Source of the DNA: Granulosicoccus sp965214025
GTDB lineage: Bacteria; Pseudomonadota; Gammaproteobacteria; Granulosicoccales; Granulosicoccaceae
Direction of reading: 5' to 3'
Assembly (NCBI GenBank): GCA_965214025.1
Contig: CBDCAW010000047.1
Span: forward strand, 38,482-102,481
Length of the DNA stretch: 64,000 nt
Positions 36,634-45,600 of the stretch are shown here, one piece after another. The notes below the pieces were generated by a model that saw nothing but the letters and a program-made list of their open reading frames with translations, did not search any database and was not told where the DNA came from. Position 1 is the stretch's first letter, and each line of letters starts with the position of its first letter. A program made the translations under genes and the position numbers.

Positions 36634-38082
36634 TCAGCCGTTGGCGGCGAATGGAGCCGTTACCCGTGCTTCATCGGCCAGCAGGTTCACGATGCCCAGC
36701 GCCGCGTTGCGTCCCTCGAACACGGCGGTTACCACGAGGTCTGAGCCTCGTACCATATCGCCACCTGCGAAGATTCTCGGGTGTGACGTCTGGTGCGGGT
36801 AGGTATGCCGCTCCGGTGCGACCACCCGGCCACCATCGTCGATATCGATGCCGATGGTCTCGAACCAGCTCGCCGGGCTCGGACGAAAACCGAAGGCGAT
36901 CAGCACGGCATCCGCCTCGATCAGCTCTTCGGTACCGTCGACGATTTCGGGCGTGCGCCGGCCACGAGCGTCGGGTTCGCCCAGCCGTGTGGTCACTACC
37001 CGCACACCGGCCAGTCGGCCATTCTCCTCAACGATTTCAACCGGCTGACGGTTCCACAGGAAATTCACCCCTTCCTCCTTCGCGTTCTTCACTTCCCGCC
37101 GTGATCCGGGCATGTTGGTTTCATCCCGTCGATAGGCGCACGTAACCGATTCGGCACCCTGGCGCAGTGCCGTGCGGTTGCAGTCCATGGCGGTATCGCC
37201 GCCGCCGAGCACCACGACGCGCTTGCCATCGAGGTTCACGAAATTACCTGGGTCGGTATCCCATTCGTACTGATGATTGACATTGGAAATCAGGTAGGGA
37301 AGGGCTTCATGGACGTTGTCGAGGTTCTCGCCGGGAAAGCCACCACGCATGGACGTATAGGTTCCCATGCCGAGGAATACCGCGTCATAGTCATCGAGCA
37401 GCGTCTGAAACGGGATATCGCGACCGATCTCGACGCCAAGTCTGAACTCGATGCCCATGTCTTCCATGATCTGCCGTCGAGTGAACACCACTTCCTTCTC
37501 CAGCTTGAACGGCGGTATGCCGTAGGTCAGCAGGCCGCCGATTTCGGTGTAGCGATCGAAGACCACGGGCTGCACGCCATGGCGGATCAGCACATCGGCA
37601 CAGGCAAGCCCTGCCGGGCCGGCGCCGATCACGGCCACCCGTTGACCGGTTGGTTTGACGGCGGAGAGATCCGGGCGCCAGCCGAGCTTGAGCGCCTCAT
37701 CGGTGATGTATTTCTCGATCGAGCCGATGGTGACGGCGCCGAAGCCATCGTTCAACGTGCAGGCACCTTCGCAGAGCCGGTCTTGTGGGCACACACGGCC
37801 GCACATCTCCGGTAACGAGTTGGTTCGATGGGACATCTCGGCTGCTTCCAGCAAATTGCCCTCTTCGATCAGTTTCAGCCAGTTGGGAATGTAGTTGTGA
37901 ACCGGGCACTTCCATTCGCAATAGGGGTTACCGCAGCCCAGGCATCTGCCTGCCTGCTCTGCCGCCTTCTCGGCGTCGAACTGACCATAGATCTCGTCGT
38001 AGTTGAGAATGCGCACCGCCACTTCCAGCTTTTCGGGGTCTGCACGCGGGGCGTCGAGGAACTGAAAGGTGCTATCGCTCAT
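36634..38082 (-). CDS. gltD: Glutamate synthase small subunit
   Basis: A 482-residue GltD, the NADPH-oxidising flavoprotein partner of GltB. The N-terminal 4Fe-4S segment has CLGCGNPYCEWKCPVHNYIP and CGRVCPQDRLCEGAC. FAD (GAGPAGLACADVL) and NADPH (VLGGGDTAMDCNRTA) Rossmann motifs follow. It passes electrons to GltB. It is separated from gltB by 13.5 kb here. Confidence 0.96.
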   Translation of the reverse strand: MSDSTFQFLDAPRADPEKLEVAVRILNYDEIYGQFDAEKAAEQAGRCLGCGNPYCEWKCPVHNYIPNWLKLIEEGNLLEAAEMSHRTNSLPEMCGRVCPQDRLCEGACTLNDGFGAVTIGSIEKYITDEALKLGWRPDLSAVKPTGQRVAVIGAGPAGLACADVLIRHGVQPVVFDRYTEIGGLLTYGIPPFKLEKEVVFTRRQIMEDMGIEFRLGVEIGRDIPFQTLLDDYDAVFLGMGTYTSMRGGFPGENLDNVHEALPYLISNVNHQYEWDTDPGNFVNLDGKRVVVLGGGDTAMDCNRTALRQGAESVTCAYRRDETNMPGSRREVKNAKEEGVNFLWNRQPVEIVEENGRLAGVRVVTTRLGEPDARGRRTPEIVDGTEELIEADAVLIAFGFRPSPASWFETIGIDIDDGGRVVAPERHTYPHQTSHPRIFAGGDMVRGSDLVVTAVFEGRNAALGIVNLLADEARVTAPFAANG

Positions 38083-38274
38083 GAGAGGTCATTGGTCGGA
38101 ACTGGAAGCGGAAATGCATGATAAGCGCCCAAGCCTGAAAGCTACGCATGCGCGAAATGAAGGCTCTTCTCCATGCCCGGCCATACAGGCGTTCGACAGG
38201 CCGGGGCAAGCGGGAATACCAAAAGCGGGGCAGATCGGCCGGGCCCGTGTTTCAGCAACCCCTCGAGGCGTTGC

Positions 38275-38727
38275 TCAGCCTTCGGAAAGACGCTGCTTTA
38301 TTCGCTGGCTTACTACCGACATGTCAGCGCGACCCTGGGCTATCGGCTTTATCACGGCCATGACCTTGCCCATGTCCTTTACGGAGCTGGCGTCGGTACT
38401 GATTATCGCGGTGGAGACCATCGAGTCGATTTCTGCATCGCTCATGGCGGCTGGCATGTACTCGGCGATGATTTCCAGCTCGGCCTGCTCCACCGCCACC
38501 AGGTCGTCGCGCCCGGCGTCGCTGTATTGACGAATGGACTCGCGGCGTTGCTTGCTCATCTTGTCGAGTATGGCCAGCACATCGGCATCGGCGAGAACGA
38601 TGCGTTCGTCGACTTCGCGCTGCTTGATGTCGGATGAGATCAGCCGAAGCGTGCCGAGGCGAGCCTTGTCACCCGCCTTCATGGCTTTCTTGATGTCTTC
38701 CTGGATAACCTGGCGTGTGTCACTCAT
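38275..38727 (-). CDS. yqeY: YqeY/GatB-domain protein
   Basis: A 150-residue YqeY-like protein similar to the tail domain of GatB: LRLISSDIKQREVDER, RRESIRQYSDAGRDDL, EIIAEYMPAAMSDAEI. It probably interacts with tRNA or aids amidation, but the role of the free-standing protein is unproven. ATG 38727 is the family start (MSDTRQVIQEDIKKAMKAGD). It follows rpsU by 53 nt, the usual neighbour, but here is not followed by dnaG. Confidence 0.92.
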   Translation of the reverse strand: MSDTRQVIQEDIKKAMKAGDKARLGTLRLISSDIKQREVDERIVLADADVLAILDKMSKQRRESIRQYSDAGRDDLVAVEQAELEIIAEYMPAAMSDAEIDSMVSTAIISTDASSVKDMGKVMAVIKPIAQGRADMSVVSQRIKQRLSEG

Positions 38728-38780
38728 GCGGCGGGGCTTGCGGTTACGACTGGCGGTTACGATCTGCTGGAGATCGAAAT

Positions 38781-38996
38781 TCAGTACATGCGTACGCGTC
38801 TGGAGGATTCCTTCGACACCTTCTTCTGATGGCGTTTCACAGCAGCCGCCGCCTTGCGCTTGCGTTCGGACGTGGGCTTCTCGTAGAACTCGCGTCGACG
38901 GGTTTCGGTGAGGACACCGGCTTTCTCGCAACCACGCTTGAAGCGGCGCAGTGCCATTTCGAACGGCTCGTTCTCTTTCACTCGTACTGACGGCAT
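38781..38996 (-). CDS. rpsU: 30S ribosomal protein S21
   Basis: A 71-residue S21, the standard length. MPSVRVKENEPFEMALRRFK and the basic C-terminus with RREFYEKPTSERKRK are diagnostic. ATG 38996 is preceded by TTG, which the longer reading would use. It is divergent from tsaD as in the macromolecular-synthesis locus, with a good sigma70 promoter upstream. Confidence 0.97.
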   Translation of the reverse strand: MPSVRVKENEPFEMALRRFKRGCEKAGVLTETRRREFYEKPTSERKRKAAAAVKRHQKKVSKESSRRVRMY

Positions 38997-39035
38997 CAAA
39001 TAGTGTTCTCAGGTAGGATCGGGGAAAAGCTCTAC

Positions 39036-39065
39036 ATTATAGCGGTGCCTGTGCCACAAACTCAA
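39036..39065 (-). promoter_or_regulatory. Sigma70-type promoter of rpsU
   Basis: Minus strand: TTGAGT (39060-39065), 18-nt spacer, TATAAT (39036-39041). It starts transcription about 30-35 nt before the rpsU ATG. Confidence 0.7.
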
Positions 39066-39172
39066 CCAGTCGATCGCCGCTGCCTTCGGAGACCTTTGCG
39101 GAGCGTACGTGCCCGAATCGCTCACCGAGTTACCTTCGGATCCGGCATCCCGGTGTTTGCAAGGCCGAAGCC

Positions 39173-40387
39173 ATGATCGTTCTCGGCTGCGAAACATCCT
39201 GCGACGAAACCGGCCTGGCCATCTACGACACGGAACGTGGCCTGCTGACGCACGCTCTGTTCAGCCAGATCGAGCTGCATGCCTTGTACGGCGGCGTGGT
39301 CCCCGAGCTTGCCTCGCGTGACCACGTTCAGCGCTGGGTGCCTCTCACCCGGCAGGTGCTGCGCGAAGCCGGGTTGGGCCTGGCAGATCTCAATGCGGTG
39401 GCTTACACCACGGGCCCTGGCCTCGCCGGCGCCTTGCTCACCGGCGCCATGGCGGCACGTTCGCTCGCCTGGTCGCTCGATGTACCCGCGCTCGGCGTTC
39501 ATCATATGGAGGCGCACCTTCTGGCGCCGTTGCTGGAATCGCCGGCACCGCCGTTCCCGTTCATCTGTCTGCTGGTATCCGGCGGGCACACTCAGCTCGT
39601 CAGGGTCGAGCGGCCCGGTGATTACCGTCTGCTGGGGGAGTCCATGGACGACGCGGCCGGCGAAGCCTTCGACAAGACTGCCAAGATGCTCGGCTTGCCC
39701 TATCCGGGTGGCCCGCATCTGGCGCAGCTGGCGCTACAGGGAGATAGCCGAGCCTTCGACCTCCCCCGTCCGCTGCTGGATCGTCCTGGCCTGGATTTCA
39801 GCTTCAGCGGGCTGAAGACCGCCGCCCTTACACAGCTCAAGCGACATCGGCAGCTCGATGGCGCTCACGGAGCCGATCAGGCAAAAGGTCGGGCACCGGG
39901 CGATGCGGGTGGTACTGCCGGTGGGGAAGCCTGCGAGGACGCCGACGAACACCGCTTTCGCGCCGACATGGCGGCCTCCTTCGAGGCGGCCGTGGTCGAT
40001 ACCCTGCTGGGTCGCTGTGAGCGTGCATTGCGCCAGGAGAACCTGACGAGGCTGGTCATCTCCGGTGGTGTCAGCGCCAATCTGCAACTGCGCGCCGGGG
40101 CTAGATCACTCGGCGATCGCCTGGGTTGCGAGGTGTACTACCCGCGCCTGGCATTCTGTACGGACAACGGCGCGATGATCGCGCTCGCCGGCGCCATGCG
40201 TCTGGCCGCTGGCGAGTACGATGATCTGGCGCTGACGATCCGTCCGCGCTGGCCGCTCGAAGAACTAGCGGCCGAGACGCGGTTCCGTGCCGGCCAGAAT
40301 GCGCCGGACGTTGCCCCGATGACTTTGAATCAGAAACAGCGCAATGATGATGTAGGCCATGGCGGCAACCCCTTGACCGTCGAGTAG
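39173..40387 (+). CDS. tsaD: tRNA N6-threonylcarbamoyladenosine transferase TsaD
   Basis: A 404-residue TsaD, which moves the threonylcarbamoyl group to A37 of ANN-decoding tRNAs. Seen are LGCETSCDETG, metal ligands H111 and H115 (VHHMEAH) and D331, LLVSGGHTQLV, and FSGLKTA. Two oddities: residues about 229-258 are a Gly/Ala/Asp-rich insertion not usual in the family, and the sequence continues about 37 residues past the usual end (RWPLEELAA), reading across the 3' end of plsY on the other strand. The overlap with plsY is 123 nt. Confidence 0.95.
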   Translation: MIVLGCETSCDETGLAIYDTERGLLTHALFSQIELHALYGGVVPELASRDHVQRWVPLTRQVLREAGLGLADLNAVAYTTGPGLAGALLTGAMAARSLAWSLDVPALGVHHMEAHLLAPLLESPAPPFPFICLLVSGGHTQLVRVERPGDYRLLGESMDDAAGEAFDKTAKMLGLPYPGGPHLAQLALQGDSRAFDLPRPLLDRPGLDFSFSGLKTAALTQLKRHRQLDGAHGADQAKGRAPGDAGGTAGGEACEDADEHRFRADMAASFEAAVVDTLLGRCERALRQENLTRLVISGGVSANLQLRAGARSLGDRLGCEVYYPRLAFCTDNGAMIALAGAMRLAAGEYDDLALTIRPRWPLEELAAETRFRAGQNAPDVAPMTLNQKQRNDDVGHGGNPLTVE

Positions 40388-40867
40388 CAGGTAGGCGGGG
40401 GCGAGCACGAACGTGGCCAGGGCCGCGAGCGACGACATGCGTGAAGCAAGGCAGATGGCCAGCCAGGTGGCGATGGCCAGCAAGCCCACGCCAGGTGCGA
40501 GTGCAAGCAGCCCGCCGAGGGCGGTGGCAACACCCTTGCCGCCGCGAAAATCGAAGAAGACCGGGTACAGGTGCCCGAGAAATGCTGCCACGGCCACCAG
40601 TGCGACGGTGGGGTCATGGCTGATGAAAAGACTGGTGACGAGAACCGGCAGATAGCCTTTCAGGCCATCACCGACAAGCGTCAGGGCCGCAGGGCCCTTG
40701 CCGCCGGTTCGCAGCACGTTGGTCGTGCCGGGATTGCCGGAGCCCTCGGTGCGAGGGTCTGGCAACCCGACCGCCCGGCAGACGATGATGGCGGCCGAGA
40801 GGGAGCCCAGCAGGTAGGCGGCAATGCAGGCCAGCAGGGCAGGCAGGAACACAGAGGCACTGAACAC
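40265..40867 (-). CDS. plsY: Glycerol-3-phosphate acyltransferase PlsY
   Basis: A 200-residue integral membrane enzyme that transfers acyl from acyl-phosphate to glycerol-3-phosphate. The three conserved loops are GSGNPGTTNVLRTGGK, GHLYPVFFDFRGGKGVAT and the SHRGNVRRILAGTEPR tail. Five or so helices lie between. It converges on tsaD and overlaps its 3' end by 123 nt. Confidence 0.95.
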   Translation of the reverse strand: MFSASVFLPALLACIAAYLLGSLSAAIIVCRAVGLPDPRTEGSGNPGTTNVLRTGGKGPAALTLVGDGLKGYLPVLVTSLFISHDPTVALVAVAAFLGHLYPVFFDFRGGKGVATALGGLLALAPGVGLLAIATWLAICLASRMSSLAALATFVLAPAYLLLDGQGVAAMAYIIIALFLIQSHRGNVRRILAGTEPRLGR

Positions 40868-40938
40868 GTGAGGTCACCGGTACTTGATGAGACTGACTAT
40901 AGAGCAACGGTGCGAGTTTGCCGAGCACGGGGTGCGCG

Positions 40939-41859
40939 ATGATTGATGCGGTATCGCTGATGCAGCCACGCCCGATCGCGTCGGTGCGTCGCCAGTTCCT
41001 CAAGGCATCGGCCGCGTTTGATGCGCATGCGGAAGTCTATCGCGTCATCGGTGCGCAGCTGCAGGAGCGTCTGGAAGTACTGGCGATCGAGCCTCGGCTC
41101 GTGCTCGATCTGGGGTGCCGATCCGGGTTCCAGCTCGCGGCACTGGAGCGGCGGTACCCGGATGCCCGGGTGGTGGGGCTCGACCCGGCTCCGGGGTTGC
41201 CGGCGCCGGTTACCCGAGGCCCTTTTCGCTGGCCTCTGCGCAGTCGTCGAGCGGCGATGGTGGCCGCAGCGGATCCACATCATCTGCCGATTGCGGATGC
41301 CAGTGTCGATCTGGTCGTCTCGAACCTGCTTATGCCGTTCTGTCACTCGCCGCATCAGGTGTTTCGTGAAGTGGGCCGGGTGCTGGCTCCGGGCGGGGCG
41401 TTCATGTTCACCAGCGCCGGGGTCGATACCCTGAAAGAGTATCAACGCTGGTGGGCAGGTATCGATAGCCATCTGCATGCCTTCGGGTTGCTCGACATGC
41501 ACGATCTGGGCGATAGCATGCTGGCCGCCGGATTTGCGGCTCCGGTACTCGACAGGCAGAATATGCGTGTCGAGTATCCGGACGTGGAAGCCCTGCAGGC
41601 GGAGCTTCGGAAGTTGGGTGCGGGAAACCTGGCGACGGGCAGGCGTCCTGGTCTGATGGCACCAAGCGTGCGTAACAGCTTGAAGAATTTGAGCAAGGAC
41701 GGTGATGCGTCATCTCGCCTTTCTCTGTCACTGGAGCTGGTTCACGGTCATGCCTGGAAGGGTGAGATTCCTCGGCAGGGTGCAGGCGGGGTTACTGCAG
41801 ACGGTGAGTACACCGTGTCGATCGATTCGCTGCGCAGTGCCTTGCGCGGTGACCAATAG
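40939..41859 (+). CDS. BioC-like malonyl-ACP O-methyltransferase
   Basis: A 306-residue SAM-dependent methyltransferase. The N-terminus RRQFLKASAAFDAHAEVYR and the C-terminal LLDMHDLGDSMLAAGFAAPV, LRKLGAGNLATGRRPGL match BioC; SAM motif I is VLDLGCRSGFQLAAL. BioC caps the malonyl unit to prime pimeloyl synthesis for biotin. No other bio gene lies nearby, so the assignment rests on sequence alone. ATG 40939 (MIDAVSLMQPRPIAS) is chosen over a GTG at 40918. Confidence 0.75.
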   Translation: MIDAVSLMQPRPIASVRRQFLKASAAFDAHAEVYRVIGAQLQERLEVLAIEPRLVLDLGCRSGFQLAALERRYPDARVVGLDPAPGLPAPVTRGPFRWPLRSRRAAMVAAADPHHLPIADASVDLVVSNLLMPFCHSPHQVFREVGRVLAPGGAFMFTSAGVDTLKEYQRWWAGIDSHLHAFGLLDMHDLGDSMLAAGFAAPVLDRQNMRVEYPDVEALQAELRKLGAGNLATGRRPGLMAPSVRNSLKNLSKDGDASSRLSLSLELVHGHAWKGEIPRQGAGGVTADGEYTVSIDSLRSALRGDQ

Positions 41860-41995
41860 AGAAGTCCCTCAGGCGTGCTATCCGGCAGTGCCGGAGTCGA
41901 GTATATGTGGCGCAATCGCCGAACGGCGTATCGTGCCATTTGAGTTCAACGGGTCGCCGATCTCGAAGCGCCATTTGCCGGTTGGGGTAATACCG

Positions 41996-42472
41996 ATGAT
42001 AGATATCAAGGATCTTGGCGGCGAGACGGTACGCCTGGTGGTGCAGGGTAACCAATCCATGAGTTGGAAAGCGAATGTCTGGCTTGCGGCGAGCCTGGGT
42101 GGTATCACGATGTCATTGGCGCTCGCACTGGCGTCATTCGGGTTGTGGATGGTCATTCCGTTCGCCGGCCTCGAGGTCATCGTCATCACGGTCTGCCTGT
42201 ATCTGACCCTGAAAAGGCTGGGGCGACGTGAGGTGATCACGGTGGATTCCCAGGCGATCGTGCTCGAATGGGGTTACCACAGCGCCGAGAAGTCCGTGAA
42301 TCTGCCACGGCAGTGGAGCCGACTACGCTATGATTGCGCCGACAACCCATTCGATGTCGGTGATCTGAGCCTGGGTGCTCACGGTCGGCGTTATCGTCTC
42401 GGTGCCGCGCTGGGTCGCGAGGAGAAAAAATCCTTGTACTCCGCGCTGAACTCGGCCCTGAAGACAGCTTGA
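41996..42472 (+). CDS. DUF2244 membrane protein linked to cytochrome oxidase
   Basis: A 158-residue protein with two adjacent TM helices (about 33-72) flanked by hydrophilic domains; the C-terminal part YRLGAALGREEKKSLYSAL is typical of DUF2244. This family commonly lies just upstream of coxB, as here, and is presumed to help oxidase assembly. Start MIDIKDLGGETVR at 41996 is chosen; the ORF runs upstream through the end of the methyltransferase gene in another frame. Confidence 0.8.
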   Translation: MIDIKDLGGETVRLVVQGNQSMSWKANVWLAASLGGITMSLALALASFGLWMVIPFAGLEVIVITVCLYLTLKRLGRREVITVDSQAIVLEWGYHSAEKSVNLPRQWSRLRYDCADNPFDVGDLSLGAHGRRYRLGAALGREEKKSLYSALNSALKTA

Positions 42473-42582
42473 ATGTGTCCTGGATGCGGCCTGAGTATTC
42501 CGGACCTACCTGGCCCCGTCGTCATCGGGCCCGCTTCGAACATCAGAAACACAGACCAATGAACTTTTCGGGGAAACCGCTT

Positions 42583-43776
42583 ATGAATTCTGGCATCCGC
42601 CGCAGGGTACTGGCCACAGCCATGCTGTTGGGCCTGCCCGCATCGGTGCTGGCCGGTTGGGGCGATCTGAACATGCCTGTCGGCGTGACAGAAATCAGCA
42701 GCAAGGTGCACGACCTGCACATGACTGTCTTCCTGATCTGCTGCGCGATCGGCGCCGCGGTGTTCGCGGTCATGTTCTATTCCATCGTGCGTCATCGAAA
42801 GTCCAAGGGCGCGGTGGCCTCCGATTTCCACGAAAGCACAAAGGTCGAGATTGCCTGGACAGTGGTTCCGCTGGTCATTCTGGTCGGCATGGCAATCCCC
42901 GCCGCCAAGGTTCTGATAGAAATGGAAGACTTCAGCGAGTCCGACATGTCCATCAAGGTCACCGGCTATCAGTGGCGCTGGCAATACGAGTATCTCGACG
43001 AAGGCATTTCCTTCTACAGCCAGCTGGATGCCGACCAGAACGCGGCGCGGCAGGCCGATTCGGGCATCGATGTGAACAGCTTCGACAACTACCTTCGTGA
43101 AGTCGACAACCCGCTGGTGGTGCCGGTAGGTCAGAAGATCCGTTTCCTTCACACCGCTGCCGATGTCATCCACTCCTGGTGGGTGGAGGATCTCGCCGTG
43201 AAGAAGGATTCGATCCCGGGGTTCATCAACGAGAACTGGGCAAAGATCGACAAGCCCGGCACCTATCGTGGCAAGTGCGCCGAGCTGTGCGGACGCGATC
43301 ACGGTTTCATGCCGATCGTGGTCAAGGCGTTACCGCAGGATGAGTACGATGCCTGGGTTTCAGAACAGAAAGAGAAAATGGCGTCGGCCTCCGCCGATGG
43401 CACCCGGAACTGGCAGCACGAGGAGCTCGTGAGTGCGGGCGCCAAGGTCTATCAGGCCAATTGCATGAGTTGCCATCAGAAAGACGGGCAGGGCATACCC
43501 GGGATGTTTCCGGCGATTGCCGGCAGTGAGGTGGTCACCGGCGACATCGGGCAGCACGCGAACACCATCCTGCACGGTGTCAACGACACGCCCATGCAGG
43601 CCTTTTCCAGCCGTCTGAGCGATACCGAACTGGCTGCTGTCGTTACCTATCAGCGCAATGCCCTGGGGAACGCGGTCGGCGACAGCCTGCAGCCCACGGA
43701 GATAGAGGCGCTACGCGCCGGTAACCGGCAAACATCGCTGAACTTGAACAACGCCACCCTCAACGGAGTCAACTGA
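42583..43776 (+). CDS. coxB: Cytochrome c oxidase subunit II with fused cytochrome c domain
   Basis: A 397-residue subunit II. A signal peptide and two TM helices (about 45-68, 90-112) lead to the CuA domain with ligands H187, C222, C226, H230 and M233 (CAELCGRDHGFM). A C-terminal cytochrome c domain has the haem motif CMSCH (C284, C287, H288) and probable ligand M328, so this is a caa3-type subunit. It takes electrons into the oxidase at the periplasmic face. ATG 42583 (MNSGIRRRVLAT) follows GGGG; ATG 42559 is an alternative. Its stop overlaps the coxA start by one base (TGATG). Confidence 0.95.
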   Translation: MNSGIRRRVLATAMLLGLPASVLAGWGDLNMPVGVTEISSKVHDLHMTVFLICCAIGAAVFAVMFYSIVRHRKSKGAVASDFHESTKVEIAWTVVPLVILVGMAIPAAKVLIEMEDFSESDMSIKVTGYQWRWQYEYLDEGISFYSQLDADQNAARQADSGIDVNSFDNYLREVDNPLVVPVGQKIRFLHTAADVIHSWWVEDLAVKKDSIPGFINENWAKIDKPGTYRGKCAELCGRDHGFMPIVVKALPQDEYDAWVSEQKEKMASASADGTRNWQHEELVSAGAKVYQANCMSCHQKDGQGIPGMFPAIAGSEVVTGDIGQHANTILHGVNDTPMQAFSSRLSDTELAAVVTYQRNALGNAVGDSLQPTEIEALRAGNRQTSLNLNNATLNGVN

Positions 43777-45398
43777 TGAGTGCCGATACGACGCATCATG
43801 CCGGCCACGAAGCCGGGCACGATCATGACCACCATGAGCATGGGCCTGCAAAAGGCCTGATGCGTTGGGTGACAACGACGAACCACAAGGACATCGGCTC
43901 GATGTACCTGTGGTTTTCGTTGATCATGTTCTTCATCGGTGGCGGCATGGCGCTGATCATCCGTGCCGAGCTGTTCCAGCCCGGGCTGCAGATCGTCGAT
44001 CCGATGTTCTTCAATTCGATGACCACGCTGCATGCGCTGGTGATGATCTTCGGCGTCGTGATGCCCGCGTTCGTGGGGCTGGCGAACTGGATGATTCCGA
44101 TGATGATCGGTGCACCCGACATGGCCCTTCCCAGGCTCAACAACTGGAGCTTCTGGATCATGCCGTTCGCCTTCACGATCCTGCTGTCCACGCTGTTCAT
44201 GGACAGTGGTGGCCCGGCGGGTGGCTGGACGTTGTATCCGCCCTTGTCTCTGCAGATGGGCGACAGCTTCGCCTTCGTGATCGTGGCCGTCCATTTCCTG
44301 GGCATCTCGTCGATCATGGGTTCGATCAACATCATCGCGACGATCTTCAACATGCGTGCACCCGGCATGTCGTTCATGAAGATGCCGATGTTCGTCTGGA
44401 CATGGCTGATCACCGCGTACCTGCTGATCGCCACTTTGCCGGTGCTTGCCGGTGCGGTGACGATGTTGCTCACGGACCGTTTCTTCGGCACCAGCTTCTT
44501 CAGCGCAGCCGGTGGCGGTGATCCTGTGATGTTCCAGCACATCTTCTGGTTCTTCGGTCATCCCGAGGTCTACATCCTGATACTGCCGGCCTTCGGTATC
44601 GTCTCCTCGATCATCCCGACCTTTGCGCGCAAGCCATTGTTCGGCTACGACTCGATGGTCTACGCGGTCGCGGCCATCGCCTTCCTGTCGTTCATCGTCT
44701 GGGCGCACCACATGTTCACCACCGGCATGCCGTTGGCAGGTTCCCTGTTCTTCATGTTCTCCACGATGATGATCTCGGTGCCCACCGGAGTGAAGGTGTT
44801 CAACTGGGTGGCGACCATGTGGCGTGGTGCGATGACGTTCGAAACACCGATGCTGTTCGCGATCGGTTTCGTCGTCATGTTCACCATCGGCGGCCTGTCC
44901 GGTCTCATGCTGGCCATCACGCCGGCAGACATCCAGTATCACGATACCTACTTCGTGGTAGCGCACTTCCACTACGTACTGGTGCCCGGTGCGATCTACT
45001 CCTTGATGGCCGCCACGTATTACTGGTTGCCCAAGTGGACCGGCAACATGTACGACGAAACGCTCGGTGTGTGGCATTTCTGGATCTCCACCGTGTTCGT
45101 CAACGTGCTGTTCTTTCCCATGCACTTCGTCGGACTTGCCGGGATGAATCGTCGGATACCGGATTACAGCCTGCAGTTCGCGGACTGGAACATGGTCGCC
45201 TCCATCGGGGCGTTCGGTTTCGGTTTCTCACAGCTGCTCTGGGTGTACATCATCGTGAAGTGCGTTCGTGGCGGCAAGAAGGCAACCGGTGAAGTATGGG
45301 AAGGTGCGCGTGGCCTGGAATGGACGGTACCTTCTCCCGCTCCGTATCACACCTTCGAAACTGCGCCTGATATCCAGCCTGGCACGGTAACGCGCTAG
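43776..45398 (+). CDS. coxA: Cytochrome c oxidase subunit I
   Basis: A 540-residue haem-copper oxidase catalytic subunit with 12 TM helices. The CuB and cross-linked tyrosine segment FWFFGHPEVYILILP, WAHHMFT, and the haem ligands in HDTYFVVAHFHYVL are intact, making it an A-family enzyme. It reduces O2 to water and pumps protons in the inner membrane. GGAG of the coxB end serves as ribosome site. Confidence 0.97.
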   Translation: MSADTTHHAGHEAGHDHDHHEHGPAKGLMRWVTTTNHKDIGSMYLWFSLIMFFIGGGMALIIRAELFQPGLQIVDPMFFNSMTTLHALVMIFGVVMPAFVGLANWMIPMMIGAPDMALPRLNNWSFWIMPFAFTILLSTLFMDSGGPAGGWTLYPPLSLQMGDSFAFVIVAVHFLGISSIMGSINIIATIFNMRAPGMSFMKMPMFVWTWLITAYLLIATLPVLAGAVTMLLTDRFFGTSFFSAAGGGDPVMFQHIFWFFGHPEVYILILPAFGIVSSIIPTFARKPLFGYDSMVYAVAAIAFLSFIVWAHHMFTTGMPLAGSLFFMFSTMMISVPTGVKVFNWVATMWRGAMTFETPMLFAIGFVVMFTIGGLSGLMLAITPADIQYHDTYFVVAHFHYVLVPGAIYSLMAATYYWLPKWTGNMYDETLGVWHFWISTVFVNVLFFPMHFVGLAGMNRRIPDYSLQFADWNMVASIGAFGFGFSQLLWVYIIVKCVRGGKKATGEVWEGARGLEWTVPSPAPYHTFETAPDIQPGTVTR

Positions 45399-45468
45399 GA
45401 TTGCAAGACGGGTTGTCCCGGGAGTTCACGGCCTGTGAGCTTCCGGGAAGTCTTCCGACATCCATTTG

Positions 45469-45600
45469 ATGATGAGTGACAATACTTCCGCAAGTTTCTG
45501 GCAACGCCACCGCATGCCGATCATCCTCGGCATAGTGGCAGTGTGCATTTACGTGGGCAGCATCGTCTGGTTCGTCTACGGGCATGGTGAACTCGCGTGA
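45469..45600 (+). CDS. Small cytochrome oxidase assembly membrane protein
   Basis: A 43-residue ORF, too short for most gene finders. It starts with two Met codons and continues SDNTSASFWQRHRMPIILG with a single TM helix and ends VYGHGELA. Position between coxA and ctaG, one-helix shape and the GTGA overlap with ctaG (45597-45600) match the short assembly protein often seen here in proteobacteria. Confidence 0.7.
   Translation: MMSDNTSASFWQRHRMPIILGIVAVCIYVGSIVWFVYGHGELA

Noticed and set aside
43650..45125. 491-residue His/Asp/Glu-rich frame on the minus strand
   Set aside because: Antisense of coxA; composition is the mirror of membrane helices.
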